Part shown: positions 11,001 through 21,698 of the stretch, piece after piece
Numbering within the stretch: position 1 is the stretch's first letter
Layout of the letters: each line of letters begins with the position of its first letter
The notes under the pieces: generated by a model
The model's database searches: none
What the model saw: only the letters and a program-made list of their open reading frames with translations
What the model was told of the DNA's origin: nothing
Position numbers and translations under genes: made by a program
NCBI GenBank assembly: GCA_013339895.1
Contig: JABACO010000057.1
Location: 62,001-126,000 of the forward strand
Reading direction: 5' to 3'
DNA: 64,000 bases
From: Ephydatia muelleri
Taxonomy: Eukaryota; Porifera; Demospongiae; Spongillida; Spongillidae

Positions 11001-11900
11001 ACACACACACACCAGAATGCTCACACATGCATGCACGCACCCACCCACACACACACACACACACACCAGGAAACACAGAGAATGCTATTGACTGGGAAAT
11101 GCCTGGTGACCTAAGAAGTGCTTCTGGACTGTTTTTAAGTCTAAAAGTGCATCCTTGTGTGAAGAAGATCTACTAAGTGAAATATTGGATGTACCATAAC
11201 ATTACTATGTGTCAAATGTGTAGGATTCCTGTATTGTAAATACGAGCTAAATAAATACGCATTTTCCTTGTCTCACAACACATGAAGTGAAATGCCTGGG
11301 GCATGCCTAGTAGGACATGCTTTTATATTGCAAGGTCTTACGTTGTGTTTCATCATTAGCAATATTCAATGATTTTGCAATCCTCATCTGCTTGGGGAAA
11401 TAAGCTTTGAAGCTTAAAATTACACTTGCTTCTTTTTTTATTGCAGTTCATCACAGCCTAAAAATTTGGTATATACTGTTCACAAATACAAATTGAAAAA
11501 CTGTGCATACAACTTAATAAATGTCTAATGTCCTGGAAGTGTACCGCGGAGCACATTTGTACGTTGAGCAGGGTACGCAAAACAAAGTTTTTTTCTTTCC
11601 GTTCTGCCATTTCTGCATTCTAGCAATTGTTGATTGCTTTGCCACGTTGTGGCTATAAGAACAGCGCATGTTCTTAGTCCATCCACAACGTGGCAAAGCA
11701 ATCAACAATTGCTAGAATGCAGAACGAAAAAACAAACAAACTTTGTTTTGAGTACCCTGCTCAATGTACAAATGTGCTCCGCATTTCAGCATTGTAGCGA
11801 TTTTGCCACGTTGTGTAAGGCCTTAACAAGCTTTGAAAGACTAAACCATCCACAGTTATAGAACGCGAAGCAGTCGGTACCTCGACTATAATTAACGTGT

Positions 11901-11963
<63 letters not shown>

Positions 11964-12805
11964 CGCGTGTGTGTGCGTGCGCGTTTGCATGTGTGTGTGG
12001 TACCTGGTACCATACGCAACTGCTTGCGCGTTAATTATAGTCGAGGTACCGACTGCTTCGCGTTGCTATAACAGTGGATAGTTTAGTCTTTCAAAGCTTG
12101 TTAAGGCCTTACACAACATGGCAAAATCGCTACAATGCTGAAATGGCGAAACAAAAAAAAAAAAATTTGTTTTCTGTACACATCGCAATGTACAACGTGC
12201 TCGGCGGTACACATGCACCCAGGACATTAAACATTAATGAATATAAGAAAAGAACATCACTGAAATATAGAAACTTTGCTCAAAAAGTAAACATGGTGGC
12301 GAATACTTGTGACATTAATCACATGACGATCAATTTACACATAGCAACTACGCCCAAGTAAAAGTTGTATACGTTAAGCAATCCTAACACCGTATAGGGT
12401 ATTTAGCATGTTTCGTTCCCACTTCAAATTCATCCAACCCAATTACCACATGTACAGTATCCGATTCGGTAACCTCACCGTAACTAAACTTAAAGCTGAA
12501 GGGAAGGTAATCCTAAAAATAGTCGCGTCCCCCCCCCCTCCCCCCAAGCTGTTAGTAAGGGATGAATTTGAAGTGCGATAAGAAATGAAAATAACAGTAC
12601 TGCCAACAAACCTTTTGCTCAAGAGTCTTTTTTGTTCAATCTTCAGCTTCATTCTATCCCCAAGAAGCGGAGCTATTTCCTTCAGATTATCCTCCGTTAA
12701 TTCAATAAAGGTCACTCTATCTATCCGGTGTTTAAGGATTTCTTGTACAACGCTGTCACTTAAGTCAGGTATCTCTTCTTTCAAGCAAGCACAAAAATCT
12801 GCCAT
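8024..12805 (-). CDS. SAMD3-like passenger gene of the CACTA element, multi-exon
   Basis: Exon 1 (12612-12805) encodes a SAM-type helical domain (DSVVQEILKHRIDRVTFIEL, LTEDNLKEIAPLLGDRMKL). The 3' exons I can place are about 9147-9390, 8769-9068, 8552-8705, 8396-8487 and 8024-8341. They carry the landmarks of SAMD3-like proteins: IMLFTMYPSTAQLN, FHPACRDSIGSGY, then DSWKQKLVSKFKNLRRP, and at the end FCYYIYNIQYPPSLRKFFIF. Frames join across these introns; the 8552 donor is a weak GTGATT. Several very short exons probably lie between 9500 and 10200 (flanked by CAG acceptors and GTAxxx donors), but I could not fix them. Its role is unknown; the divergent arrangement with the transposase suggests a factor used in transposition or its control. 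Confidence 0.75.
10880..11090. repeat. (AC)n arrays flanked by a duplicated 23-bp sequence
   Basis: Two AC runs (about 10983-11012 and 11046-11068) are bracketed by copies of CACCAGGAAACACAGAGAATG. The duplication suggests slippage or unequal exchange within the intron of the SAM-domain gene. Confidence 0.8.
11518..12240. mobile_element. Nested inverted-repeat (foldback/MITE) elements inside the CACTA intron
   Basis: The outer ends share AATGTC-TAATGTCCTGG-type sequence in inverse orientation (left near 11518, right near 12235). Within them, 11530-11655 pairs with 11674-11785 around a 20-bp loop. A second inverted pair, 11785-11897 with 12028-12145, surrounds a (TG)n tract of about 90 bp (11898-11990). 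Arms of both pairs contain TTGCCACGTTGTG. This looks like one foldback element inserted in, or duplicated from, another. No coding capacity. Confidence 0.75.
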
Positions 12806-12870
12806 TCTTTCTCAAAATCGATCTGCCACGTGCAAAATTATTATCACGTGTCGTTTAATAATCCAGTGAA

Positions 12871-15800
12871 ATGCTTTCGTGTCCCCTTTGTTCATCCGAT
12901 TTACCGACAGAACCTCTACTTCTTCAGCATATTCGAGTATGTCATTCGTGGGACCCAAACTTTTCCATCCAATGTATTGTAAGAGGGTGCTGCCGAACAT
13001 TTGGCAACTATCGCACATTCCAAAACCATCTTTTGAAGCATGGCTCTCACACTACTGTTCCTGTAACTACTCAAGAATGCATCTCTATCGACAACGTGGA
13101 AGCTGCTGACACTGTTCCTTTAAATACTCAATCAACTATCGCCAATTTGGAAGCTGTTGCAAGTACAAGTATTGAAGACCAGCCTGTTACAGACTATGGT
13201 GCTAAATGGATCCTGCAAATGAGTGAAAAACACAGGCTAACAAGAGAAGCCATGATTGATATTGTGAGTAGCACTATTGATCTATTATCATATACTACTG
13301 ATAACTTTAAACATAAGTTTCATAAGATACTAACTGATGAAGGGATTGTCCAAGATGATAAACTGAAAATGATTGGAGAAATGTTAGGCCAGGAGATGAC
13401 TAACCCGTTAAAAGGGCTTGATACATTTCAGAAGCAGTTGACTTATTATCGAACACATTATGGTTTCTTAGTAAGTTATCATTAGAGTACTGCCTGATGT
13501 TCATCTTTAATTTAATATGTAGGAGCCAGTGAGGATAGCATTACAGGAATCACGTACATTTCGCTTGTACGGCAGACGGCATAAAATTGTGACTAAAAGA
13601 GATGAAATGATTTATATACCATTGCTACAAACACTGGAACGACTGTTGACAAACATTACTATCCTCAGTGAAGTATGTGACTCATTATGGTTTTATAGCA
13701 TTATGATGAATCATTATTTCAGGTGTTAAATGGGCACCAGTCAACAGATGGAATACTCAGAGACTATTGTGATGGAGAATCATTTCAGCAACATCCACTT
13801 TACTCCAACAACATGCAGCATCTGCAAATCATATTTTATTTTGATGAACTAGAAATTTGCAATCCCCTTGGTTCATACAGAAAGAAGCATAAACTTGGTA
13901 TGTGAGATGGCTAGCTTAAACTCAAGGATGAAACATTCTATGTATGCAGGTGCGTTCTATTTTCTTTTGGGTAACTTGCATCCTCGTTATCGAGCAAGTA
14001 CCAATAACATTCAGCTAGTATCATTGTTTAAATCATCGTTTATTTCAAAGTATGGAATAGATTTGCTTTTAAAGCCGTTTATTGAGGATGTTAAGAAATT
14101 AGAATCTGTAAGTTTCAAATATCAAGTGTTGTCATTTCATAATTAAGCATGCTTTTTTCCAGGATGGACTTACTGTACAGGCTGATGGAAAAGTCTATCA
14201 TTTCAGTGGTACTGTAACTATTTGTTGTGCCGATAATATTGGTAGCCAGATAATTGGTGGTTTTAAGCAAGGACCATCAGCTTTTCGAAATTGTCGTCAA
14301 TGTCTTGGTACAGAATCAGACATTCAAACAAAGGTATTGTGAAATGTTGCAATGCTTATATTTTTGATTATTATGCAGTTTTTTGAATCATGTTTTGTGA
14401 TACGAGAACCCAAAAGTCACTCAAACCAGTGTGATCTTATAGAGCAATCATCTGCACTTATGAATCATTATCGTATTGTTTATGGTATATTCAATAGCGG
14501 ATCATCCATGGACTCATTACAGTTTTTCAAAGTGTCTAGAGGAACACTTTTACCTGACATATTGCACGATATTCTTGAAGGAATGCTTCCCCTAGAAGTC
14601 AAACTTATGCTACAGGTTAGTTTGATACTTTAGCGATTCTGATTGAACTAACATGTATACTGGTTGCATTTTAGGTTTTTGTGTCAGAAGGTATCATATC
14701 ACTTGATGTTATTGATAATAACATCACATCACTCAATCTATGCTATACTGATGGTGATAAACCTTCACCTCTTAAAGATGTGAAGTTAGAAAAACCTGGT
14801 AATGGACTCTGTCAACATGGTAATATAAATACAACGCATGAAACATAAGTTTGACAAACACTGACTTCATATTTTAGCACTGCAGATGTGGACCCTTGGG
14901 CGCTTTCTACCTGTGTCAATCGGGCACCTTGTTCCAAAAGAAAATAAATATTGGGAGAACTATCTACTTCTCTTGGACATTATTGACATAATTTTTTCAC
15001 ATAGCATTTCAAAGGATCAATGTGGCTATCTGCAAGCTCTTATCAATGACCACCATTTTTCATTTAAGGAATTGTACCCCACAGTTTCAATTACCCCCAA
15101 AATGCATAGTATGGTTCATATGCCTCGATTAATCATGATGTAAGTTGCTATATTACATTACCAATAATCTCATCACTTTATTTTAGGTATGGCCCGCTAA
15201 TCCAGCACTGGACTGCACGTTTTGAGGCTAAGCATCACTATTTCAAGCATCTTGCAATTACAATGAGGAATTATGTAAACATTCCCTTTTCACTTGCATT
15301 ACGCCATCAACTGTATCAGTGCTATTTGGGTTTGAATACGGCTAATATTGCTATGAAGTTTGAAGTTGGTCCAGGTAAATTATGTATCATTCAAGGACAT
15401 ATTGTTTTATATTTATCTGCATAGGTCACACTATTGTTCGCCCAAACCTCAAAAGGCAAAATGGCAGTCAGATACTACTTCCAGAAGTGGTAACTATGTG
15501 AGTGAATATAACTGTTAAGATTGGCTTTAATTATGACAATCTAAACCTTTAGCGTAAACTGGGTAAAGGTCTGTGGACAAATGTACAAATCTCCTGCAGC
15601 ACTTATGGTTGGATGTACGGAGGAAACTCCAATATTTGGTCAACTGAGCAGAATTATTGTATACAATAGGTCAGAAGTCTTACTGGAACTCTGTTCACTC
15701 AGGAGCCACTGGGATCATCACCTGCATGCATATATTGTTGTGCGAGAAGACAACATTTTTGCTGTGTCCATAGAAGAGCTGATGGATTACCGCCCTTATG

Positions 15801-15886
15801 GTATTTACCTACCTGTGTCATTCAAAAGCAATGAACCTGAACGATGCATTGTGTTGAGGAGTACTGTGTCAAAGTGTATACAATAG
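12871..15886 (+). CDS. CACTA/EnSpm-type transposase, 11 exons, about 830 residues
   Basis: Exons: 12871-13470, 13523-13672, 13723-13897, 13950-14107, 14163-14333, 14379-14615, 14675-14819, 14878-15139, 15187-15374, 15425-15497, 15553-15886. All introns have GT-AG borders and are 45-62 bp, and the summed length (2493 bp) is divisible by three. The N-terminus has a C2H2-like finger (CPLCSSDLPTEPLLLQHIRV). Likely catalytic residues are Asp in YFDELEICNPLGS, Asp in CCADNIGSQ and Glu in WTARFEAKHHYFKH. The middle carries LPDILHDILEGMLPLE and LGRFLPVSIGHL blocks typical of the animal family. The enzyme would cut and rejoin the CACTG termini. No disabling mutation is seen. Confidence 0.9.
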
Positions 15887-16492
15887 GTCAATAGCCTTGT
15901 TTGTACATTTCATATGTCGCTTAAGTTTACTCTGGTGTTTTTTGTTATAATTTCACCTTTATGTGACTGTAACCAATTGCAACCATTTAATGCACAATTC
16001 AAAAAGTGCAATTTTGACATGTAAAACACTATATATATGGAGTGCACATAAATTCCACAGCAAATCAAACATTTGATTTTAAATCAGTTGTTGTGGTGAA
16101 TGGGAGTGTCATTTGAACTATTAGTTAGCTAACATGATAGTTGTCATCTTATATTGTTGTAGTGGTTCAGTATAATATATATAAATTCTGGTTTAAAGTT
16201 TGCTATTACAAAAAGGAGTTCTTTATTTTTCGGTACAGTCAGAGACTAACATGTATGATACTAGAGTTCGAAATCTATCTCTATGCGTGATTTTGTTTTT
16301 CTTCTTCCTACCTGCTTGAACGTGAATACAATTTTAGCGTTGTGGGTGGATAATGAATACTGTTGTATCAACCTGAATATCATATACTCGTTGTGAATGT
16401 AATTGTTTATCAAAACAGTGTTTACATAGCACGCCACTAGTGCTAATACAACACCAAAAGACGTGTTCGGATAGCACTCATTTTTTACAGTG
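15887..16492. other. Right subterminal region of the CACTA element
   Basis: No gene is seen between the transposase stop and the right terminal repeat. The stretch is AT-rich, and the last 60 bp contain GTGCTAAT and GCACTCAT motifs resembling the left end. Such subterminal motifs often bind transposase; here that is an inference. Confidence 0.5.
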
Positions 16493-16494
16493 TG

Positions 16495-16851
16495 GGGGTA
16501 TTGATAGAAGGCTTACCTGTTCAAATGGAACTAGACACAGGGGCTGCAGTATCTTTATTGCCATTCAGTATGTATCAAGAGAAGTTTAGGCATATACCCT
16601 TACAGAAAGCATCCACACGCCTTAGGACGTATACTGGGGAGAAGATATCTCCAAGAGGAGAGGTAGTGGTGAAGGTGCAGAAGAACGGAGAATATGCCAG
16701 ACTACCTCTCATAGTGGTGGATGGAAGGGGACCACCATTGTTAGGACGGAATTGGCTAGCCAGTATCTCAGTAAATTGGCATGATATCAAGGCAGTCAGA
16801 GTGGTAGATGAAAAGCGAATGGAAGAAGCATTGGAAGCTTTAAAAGATTAA
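16495..16851 (+). CDS. pro: Aspartic protease region of Ty3 element A
   Basis: The frame resumes right after the CACTA element and its TG duplication, and is the same frame as gag before the insertion. It carries the retropepsin active-site motif (ELDTGAAVSLLP) and a downstream LLGRNWL flap-region motif. The enzyme matures the Gag-Pol polyprotein. The frame closes at 16851; pol follows in the next frame, which implies ribosomal frameshifting or another bypass. Confidence 0.88.
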   Translation, partial: GVLIEGLPVQMELDTGAAVSLLPFSMYQEKFRHIPLQKASTRLRTYTGEKISPRGEVVVKVQKNGEYARLPLIVVDGRGPPLLGRNWLASISVNWHDIKAVRVVDEKRMEEALEALKD

Positions 16852-16873
16852 GTATCCTCAACCCTGGAGGGAT

Positions 16874-19789
16874 TTGTTGGGCAAGGTCTCCGGAATCAAG
16901 GCTAAGATGATCCTAAAGGAGGGAGCCCAACCCGTGTTTTTAAAGGCTAGACCCATTCCATATAGCTTACGTGAGAAGGTAGAGAAAGAGCTTGATCGGT
17001 TACAGAAAGATGGGGTCATTAGTAGGGTAGACTGGAGTGACTGGGCAACACCGATTGTGGTGGTACCGAAACCAAATGGGACAATCCGCCTATGTGGGGA
17101 TTTTAAGATGACCATTAACCCCGTCCTCAAAGTGGATCAATACCCATTACCAAAAATGGATGACATCTTTGCTGCGTTGGGTAAAGGAGCTCTTTTCAGC
17201 AAAATAGATTTGCAGTGGGCATATTTGCAAATGGAACTGGACGAGGAATCAAGGGGGCTGCTTACTGTGAACACGCACAAGGGCCTGTTTCAGTTCAATC
17301 GGATGGCTTTCGGCGTGGCATCAGCCCCTGCCATTTGGCAGAGAACTATGGATACTATATTGCAAGGAATACCTAATGTTCAGTGTTTCTTAGATGACAT
17401 TGTAGTTGCTGGAGGAAACATGGAGGAACATCTACACCTATTGGAGACTGTGTTTAAGCGTCTAGAACAGTATGGACTTACAATCAACAAAAAGAAGAGC
17501 GTTTTCTTTCGGAGACAAATAGAGTTTTGTGGCCATGTTATTGATGCTCAAGGGTTGCACAAGACCACAGAGAAGATTCAAGCCATTGTAGAATCACCCA
17601 AACCTATGAATGTCTCTCAACTTCGTTCCTTCCTGGGAATGGTTAATTACTATCGGAAATTCCTTCCAAACCTGTCAACCAAATTGGCCCCGTTACATGC
17701 ATTACTACAAAAGGATGTGAAGTGGTCGTGGACCAAAGCTTGTGAGGAGGCTTGGAAGATGGTGAAGGACATGGTAACGGCGGACACAGTGTTGGCCCAT
17801 TTTGACCCCAGTCTACCCATGACACTAGCATGTGATGCAAGCTCCTATGGTTTGGGGGCTGTGTTGTCCCACATCACAGCAACAGGTGAAGAACGACCGG
17901 TGGCTTTTGCGTCTCGCACATTAACGGTTACGGAACAGAAGTATTCCCAGATTGACAAGGAGGCACTAGCCTTGGTGTGGGGAATTAAGAAGTTTAACCA
18001 GTACTTATTTGGATCACACTTCACACTGATAACTGACCACCAACCCCTAACTGTGATTTTCAGGCCAGACAAGGGGATTAGCATCACTACAGCAGCAAGG
18101 CTTCAAAGGTATGCAATGTTTCTCGCTGGGTATGACTTTGAAATTAAATATCGGAATACATCTCAGCATGCAAATGCTGATGCCTTATCTCGGCTTCCGT
18201 TACCCTCACAAGATGGCACTGAGCAGGATGGAATGGGAAACCTTTTCATTAAACAGATAGAAAACCTGCCAATTACTGCAATGTCTCTGAAGGGAGCTAC
18301 TCAGAACGATCCCATATTGGCTAAGGTATTACATTTTACCCTGAGTGGCTGGCCTGTCAAAGGGTGTGAGGAGTGTCCAGATTTGAAACCATACTACGAC
18401 AGGAGGCATGAGTTGACCATTGAACAAAGTTGCATCATGTGGGGAATTCGTGTAGTAATCCCAACGAAACTGAGGGATCGCGTTCTGGAGGAGCTGCATG
18501 ACGGGCATTTGGGAGTGGTGAAGATGAAGGGGCTCGCACGAAGCCATGTGTGGTGGCCAGGCATTGACAAGGGAATTGAAGAGGTCACACATGCCTGTCA
18601 AGGGTGTCAGCGAATGAAGCAAAACCCGAAATTGTCAACCTTGCATCCATGGGAGTTCCCGGAAGGGCCTGGGAAGAGAATTCATATTGACTTTGCAGGT
18701 CCATTTGAGAACAAAACTCTTCTCTGTGTGGTAGATGCTTATTCAAAGTGGCCCGAGGTAGTGACAATGGAAAAAACAACTGCAGAATCCACTATCGAAG
18801 AACTGAGGCTTTTGGTTGCTAGATGGGGCATACCTGTTCAAATTGTCACTGACAATGGCCCACAATTTGCTTCACAAGCTTTTGAGAGATTCACCAGTCT
18901 TAACCACATCAAACACATCACAACTAGTCCTTATCACCCTGCAACTAATGGGTTGGCGGAGCGTTTTGTGCAGACCTTGAAACAAGCATTGCGATCCTCA
19001 AGAAAAGATGGGCGAACCTTCCAGCATCGACTGGCAAGTTTCCTTATGAATTATCGGAATGCCAGGCATGCAACCACTGAAGAGTCGCCAGCGCGTCTGA
19101 TGATTGGCCGGGATGTGAGGAGCCGTCTGCATCTGCTAACACCAGACCTTGCAGGAACCGTTGCCAAGAACCAGTCAGTTCAGGTACAAGCACGAGCAAC
19201 GGCACGGGACAGAAGTTTTGAAGTGGGAGACTGGGTGATGGTCCGTGACTACAGGCGTCCAGGGACTGAGAGATGGTGTCAAGCTCAAGTGAAGGCCAAG
19301 GTTGGGCCTAAAACATACCATGTGCAGGTGGGAGGAAGTAACCTGTGGAAACGGCATGTAGAGCAGATGATACGAAGTGGAAGTGACCAGTTGGGGGTAT
19401 CTGGACCAAGGGAGGACTCTGAAGTTCCCGTTCCCATTATTTGCCAGGAGGCCGATACCACCCACCCTACACCTATGCTTCCGAGCATCCCTTACAATGG
19501 GGTAGGAGCTGCTCCCGTATCACCCCAAGTGGGTGGGCGGTCAGAGGAAACAAGAGAGGTTCCTTCCTTGGAAACAAGAGAACCTACTAGGAATGATGAA
19601 GAACGTGGTTCCCATGGTGACGAGGTTCTTGGAAAAGAACAGAATGGTGGAGGGACCCCAAACCCCTCTGCTGTTCCTGCCACAGATGGGCACAAGAGGA
19701 ACCCTGATGAACGCCCTATCACAAGCACACGAAGTGGGAGAATAGTGCGCAAACCAGCCCGTTATCGAGAAGAGGGGGAAAAGATGTGA
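16874..19789 (+). CDS. pol: Pol polyprotein of Ty3 element A: RT, RNase H, integrase
   Basis: One intact frame of about 970 codons. Reverse transcriptase spans roughly residues 30-230, with FLDDIVV near residue 172. RNase H begins at ACDASSYGLGAV near residue 318 and includes the ITDHQPL motif. Integrase has an H2C2 zinc-binding region near 545-585 (HDGHLG, HACQGCQR) and a DDE core (Asp in HIDFAGPF near 600, Asp in VTDNGPQF near 660, Glu in LAERFVQTL near 697). A GPF/Y-like C-terminal region follows. No ATG opens the frame, since the first codons continue from upstream. It lies +1 relative to gag-pro. Intactness fits the identical LTRs. Confidence 0.95.
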   Translation: MLGKVSGIKAKMILKEGAQPVFLKARPIPYSLREKVEKELDRLQKDGVISRVDWSDWATPIVVVPKPNGTIRLCGDFKMTINPVLKVDQYPLPKMDDIFAALGKGALFSKIDLQWAYLQMELDEESRGLLTVNTHKGLFQFNRMAFGVASAPAIWQRTMDTILQGIPNVQCFLDDIVVAGGNMEEHLHLLETVFKRLEQYGLTINKKKSVFFRRQIEFCGHVIDAQGLHKTTEKIQAIVESPKPMNVSQLRSFLGMVNYYRKFLPNLSTKLAPLHALLQKDVKWSWTKACEEAWKMVKDMVTADTVLAHFDPSLPMTLACDASSYGLGAVLSHITATGEERPVAFASRTLTVTEQKYSQIDKEALALVWGIKKFNQYLFGSHFTLITDHQPLTVIFRPDKGISITTAARLQRYAMFLAGYDFEIKYRNTSQHANADALSRLPLPSQDGTEQDGMGNLFIKQIENLPITAMSLKGATQNDPILAKVLHFTLSGWPVKGCEECPDLKPYYDRRHELTIEQSCIMWGIRVVIPTKLRDRVLEELHDGHLGVVKMKGLARSHVWWPGIDKGIEEVTHACQGCQRMKQNPKLSTLHPWEFPEGPGKRIHIDFAGPFENKTLLCVVDAYSKWPEVVTMEKTTAESTIEELRLLVARWGIPVQIVTDNGPQFASQAFERFTSLNHIKHITTSPYHPATNGLAERFVQTLKQALRSSRKDGRTFQHRLASFLMNYRNARHATTEESPARLMIGRDVRSRLHLLTPDLAGTVAKNQSVQVQARATARDRSFEVGDWVMVRDYRRPGTERWCQAQVKAKVGPKTYHVQVGGSNLWKRHVEQMIRSGSDQLGVSGPREDSEVPVPIICQEADTTHPTPMLPSIPYNGVGAAPVSPQVGGRSEETREVPSLETREPTRNDEERGSHGDEVLGKEQNGGGTPNPSAVPATDGHKRNPDERPITSTRSGRIVRKPARYREEGEKM

Positions 19790-19905
19790 TGTTCTCGACT
19801 TAATAATTAACTAAATATATGTGCAGTGTGTGATTGACTCGCGTGATGTTGGATTGAGTGTGCATGCTGGTTGAATCTGTTGCCATCGAGAGTAAGTATT
19901 TCACA
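19785..19905 (+). repeat. 3' LTR of Ty3 element A
   Basis: 121 bp, preceded by the polypurine tract and followed by CTGTT (19906-19910), the target duplication. The pol stop codon overlaps the first bases of this LTR. Confidence 0.94.
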
Positions 19906-20511
19906 CTGTTGTACATGTACATACATTTGCGATAAAAGATTCAAGAGCATCCCCTAATGTCTACCCGCCGTGCTCTGGCCCAGCTTCCCCTTACGTGGGA
20001 GTGTCCTAGCTGGCACGTGACATACAGTGCAGGGCCACCTAGCTGTCTATATGGCAACGCATAGAAACGCCATTTAAAAATGGCGCCTATTCCACCAAAA
20101 CCGATTTACTATTCAAAATGGTCCCCAATTTCTTCACGACAATGCTCACTTTTATAATATATCCTGCTAGTTGGATAGTTGTACAACAGTTTTAGAGGGT
20201 AGCGAAAGTTGTAACCCCTTCTGTTAGTTAGTTGTAACCAATTGAATACCTTAATTAGTACAGTTTTTTTTCCATTTTGTGTACAAGTCTATGGAAAATT
20301 GTATTTTCATTTATGGTCCCAGAATCTTGGACGATACATGGTATAAACTTTGAAATCACCTACATCTGAACATGATTCAGAGTAGTATTAAAGGGTAGCA
20401 AAAGTTGTAGTTCTATTATTTAATTAATAATAATCAAGTTTGTAAAAACTCCATACATTTTCTATGGAATGTAACGCGGATGAAATCCAAACATTTACAA
20501 ACCGCGACTGA
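19906..20511. other. Non-coding flank of element A
   Basis: No gene is seen. The stretch is repeated at 52110-52693 with few substitutions, including a GTAGCGAAAGTTGTA/GTAGCAAAAGTTGTA pair. It separates the 3' LTR of A from the truncated integrase end of element B. Confidence 0.7.
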
Positions 20512-21630
20512 CCGCCATATGATAAATCTCGTCCAATACCTTTCCTTGTAGACTAGCTGGAATTACCACCCTCGTTCCCCATAGTATGCAGCCCTGTTCA
20601 GCTGTGAGTTCTCCTCTTTTATTTCGGAATGATTTAAGTTCTTCTGTTGTGTCTGCTGGCTAGGGTGTGTAACCTCCCCAGCATAATGAAAATCGATTTT
20701 TCCGAATACTTTTAAAACACTAATCGATTTTTCAGGTTTTTGTGGATTTGAAAATCGATTTTTCCGAATAGTTAAAAAAACAAAATCGATTTTTCCGAAT
20801 AGGTTTTGCCAAATTTCCTGCCGAATACCTAGGTTATTCAGGTTATGGTGCTTATGGAGTGCACTCTGAGAAGATAATTTATGTCTGCACAGAAATCCAC
20901 CTGGTCTCGCACCCAAACTAGAGCTATTCATGTCCGTTGAAAACACAGAGACACAAAGGTCTATGTGTTTGCCAAATAGAGTTTAATAGATTGTATGACT
21001 TTACCATGCACTTGTACATATCAATAGTAGTGTAAACCTAACCATCCAACACTAACCACTGAGCCCAGACATCACCATTAAAAACTCACCCCACATCACC
21101 TACAATCACGTACTCCACTTACAATCATCCAACAACACTCCATTCACGTTCTCGCTAAATGCATATGAAATTTTCCATTAGTACGATTGCGTAATGATCT
21201 CTAATTCCTATACATACTCAAACAGAGCGCGTATACTTACTTGAAGTGGGTGAGAAGTCTATCATTCTATTTCACTCGCTAGCGCAATACTAACTTCGTA
21301 CCACTGTACAATAAAACAATGCAATACTAGTACCGGTACATAAATTTATTGCTACTACATACAAATACAACTCGTGGCATATCCTAATGAACTTTTACTT
21401 ACTTGAAGACGACGATAAAAGCATTACGCTGTATATATTGTATCCCCAATTAATGCACATTAAATATTTTGTATTATATTACTATCTGTTTACTCAATAA
21501 CTATCAAATTATAAATTGCTTGTATGTATAAATAGTATAAACAACAGTGACGTATGTTATATATATAACTCTAATTATCGATTGAAAATCATATCCGGAT
21601 ATCGGTATAAAAAGGTATTCGAATAATGGG

Positions 21631-21664
21631 CAGTGGCGGACGGGGGGGGGGGGGCACAAGGGGC

Positions 21665-21698
<34 letters not shown>

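Larger units (their letters stand above)
7802..16492 (+). mobile_element. CACTA/EnSpm-type DNA transposon (8691 bp) inserted in Ty3 element A
   Basis: The termini are inverted repeats CACTGTAAAAAAT (left) and ATTTTTTACAGTG (right). The target duplication is TG (7800-7801 and 16493-16494). Two genes diverge from a 65-bp spacer at 12806-12870: a plus-strand transposase with 11 exons and a minus-strand SAM-domain gene with small exons. The CACTG terminus, the short target duplication and the transposase (DE, D, E catalytic pattern with a RFEAKH motif) fit the animal EnSpm/CACTA group. The interior holds microsatellites and a nested inverted-repeat element. Both genes look largely intact, so this could be an autonomous copy. 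Confidence 0.9.
6780..19905 (+). mobile_element. Ty3/gypsy LTR retrotransposon A, complete but split by a DNA transposon
   Basis: Two 121-bp LTRs (6780-6900, 19785-19905) begin TGTGATG, end TTTCACA and look identical. The element is flanked by CTGTT on both sides. A likely primer-binding site starts TGGCGACGATCG right after the 5' LTR, and a purine tract (AGAAGAGGGGGAAAAGA) precedes the 3' LTR. Gag, protease and pol lie in order. Removing the 8691-bp CACTA insertion and its TG duplication leaves an element of about 4.4 kb, with gag and protease in one frame and pol in the next. Very short LTRs and K02A2.6-like pol suggest the Mag side of Ty3/gypsy; that placement is an inference. Confidence 0.93.

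Noticed and set aside
10860-11176. His/Thr-rich or Val/Cys-rich proteins over CA/TG tracts (also 11786-12081, 29172-29485, 41692-42435, 61861-62196)
   Set aside because: Composition follows directly from dinucleotide repeats.
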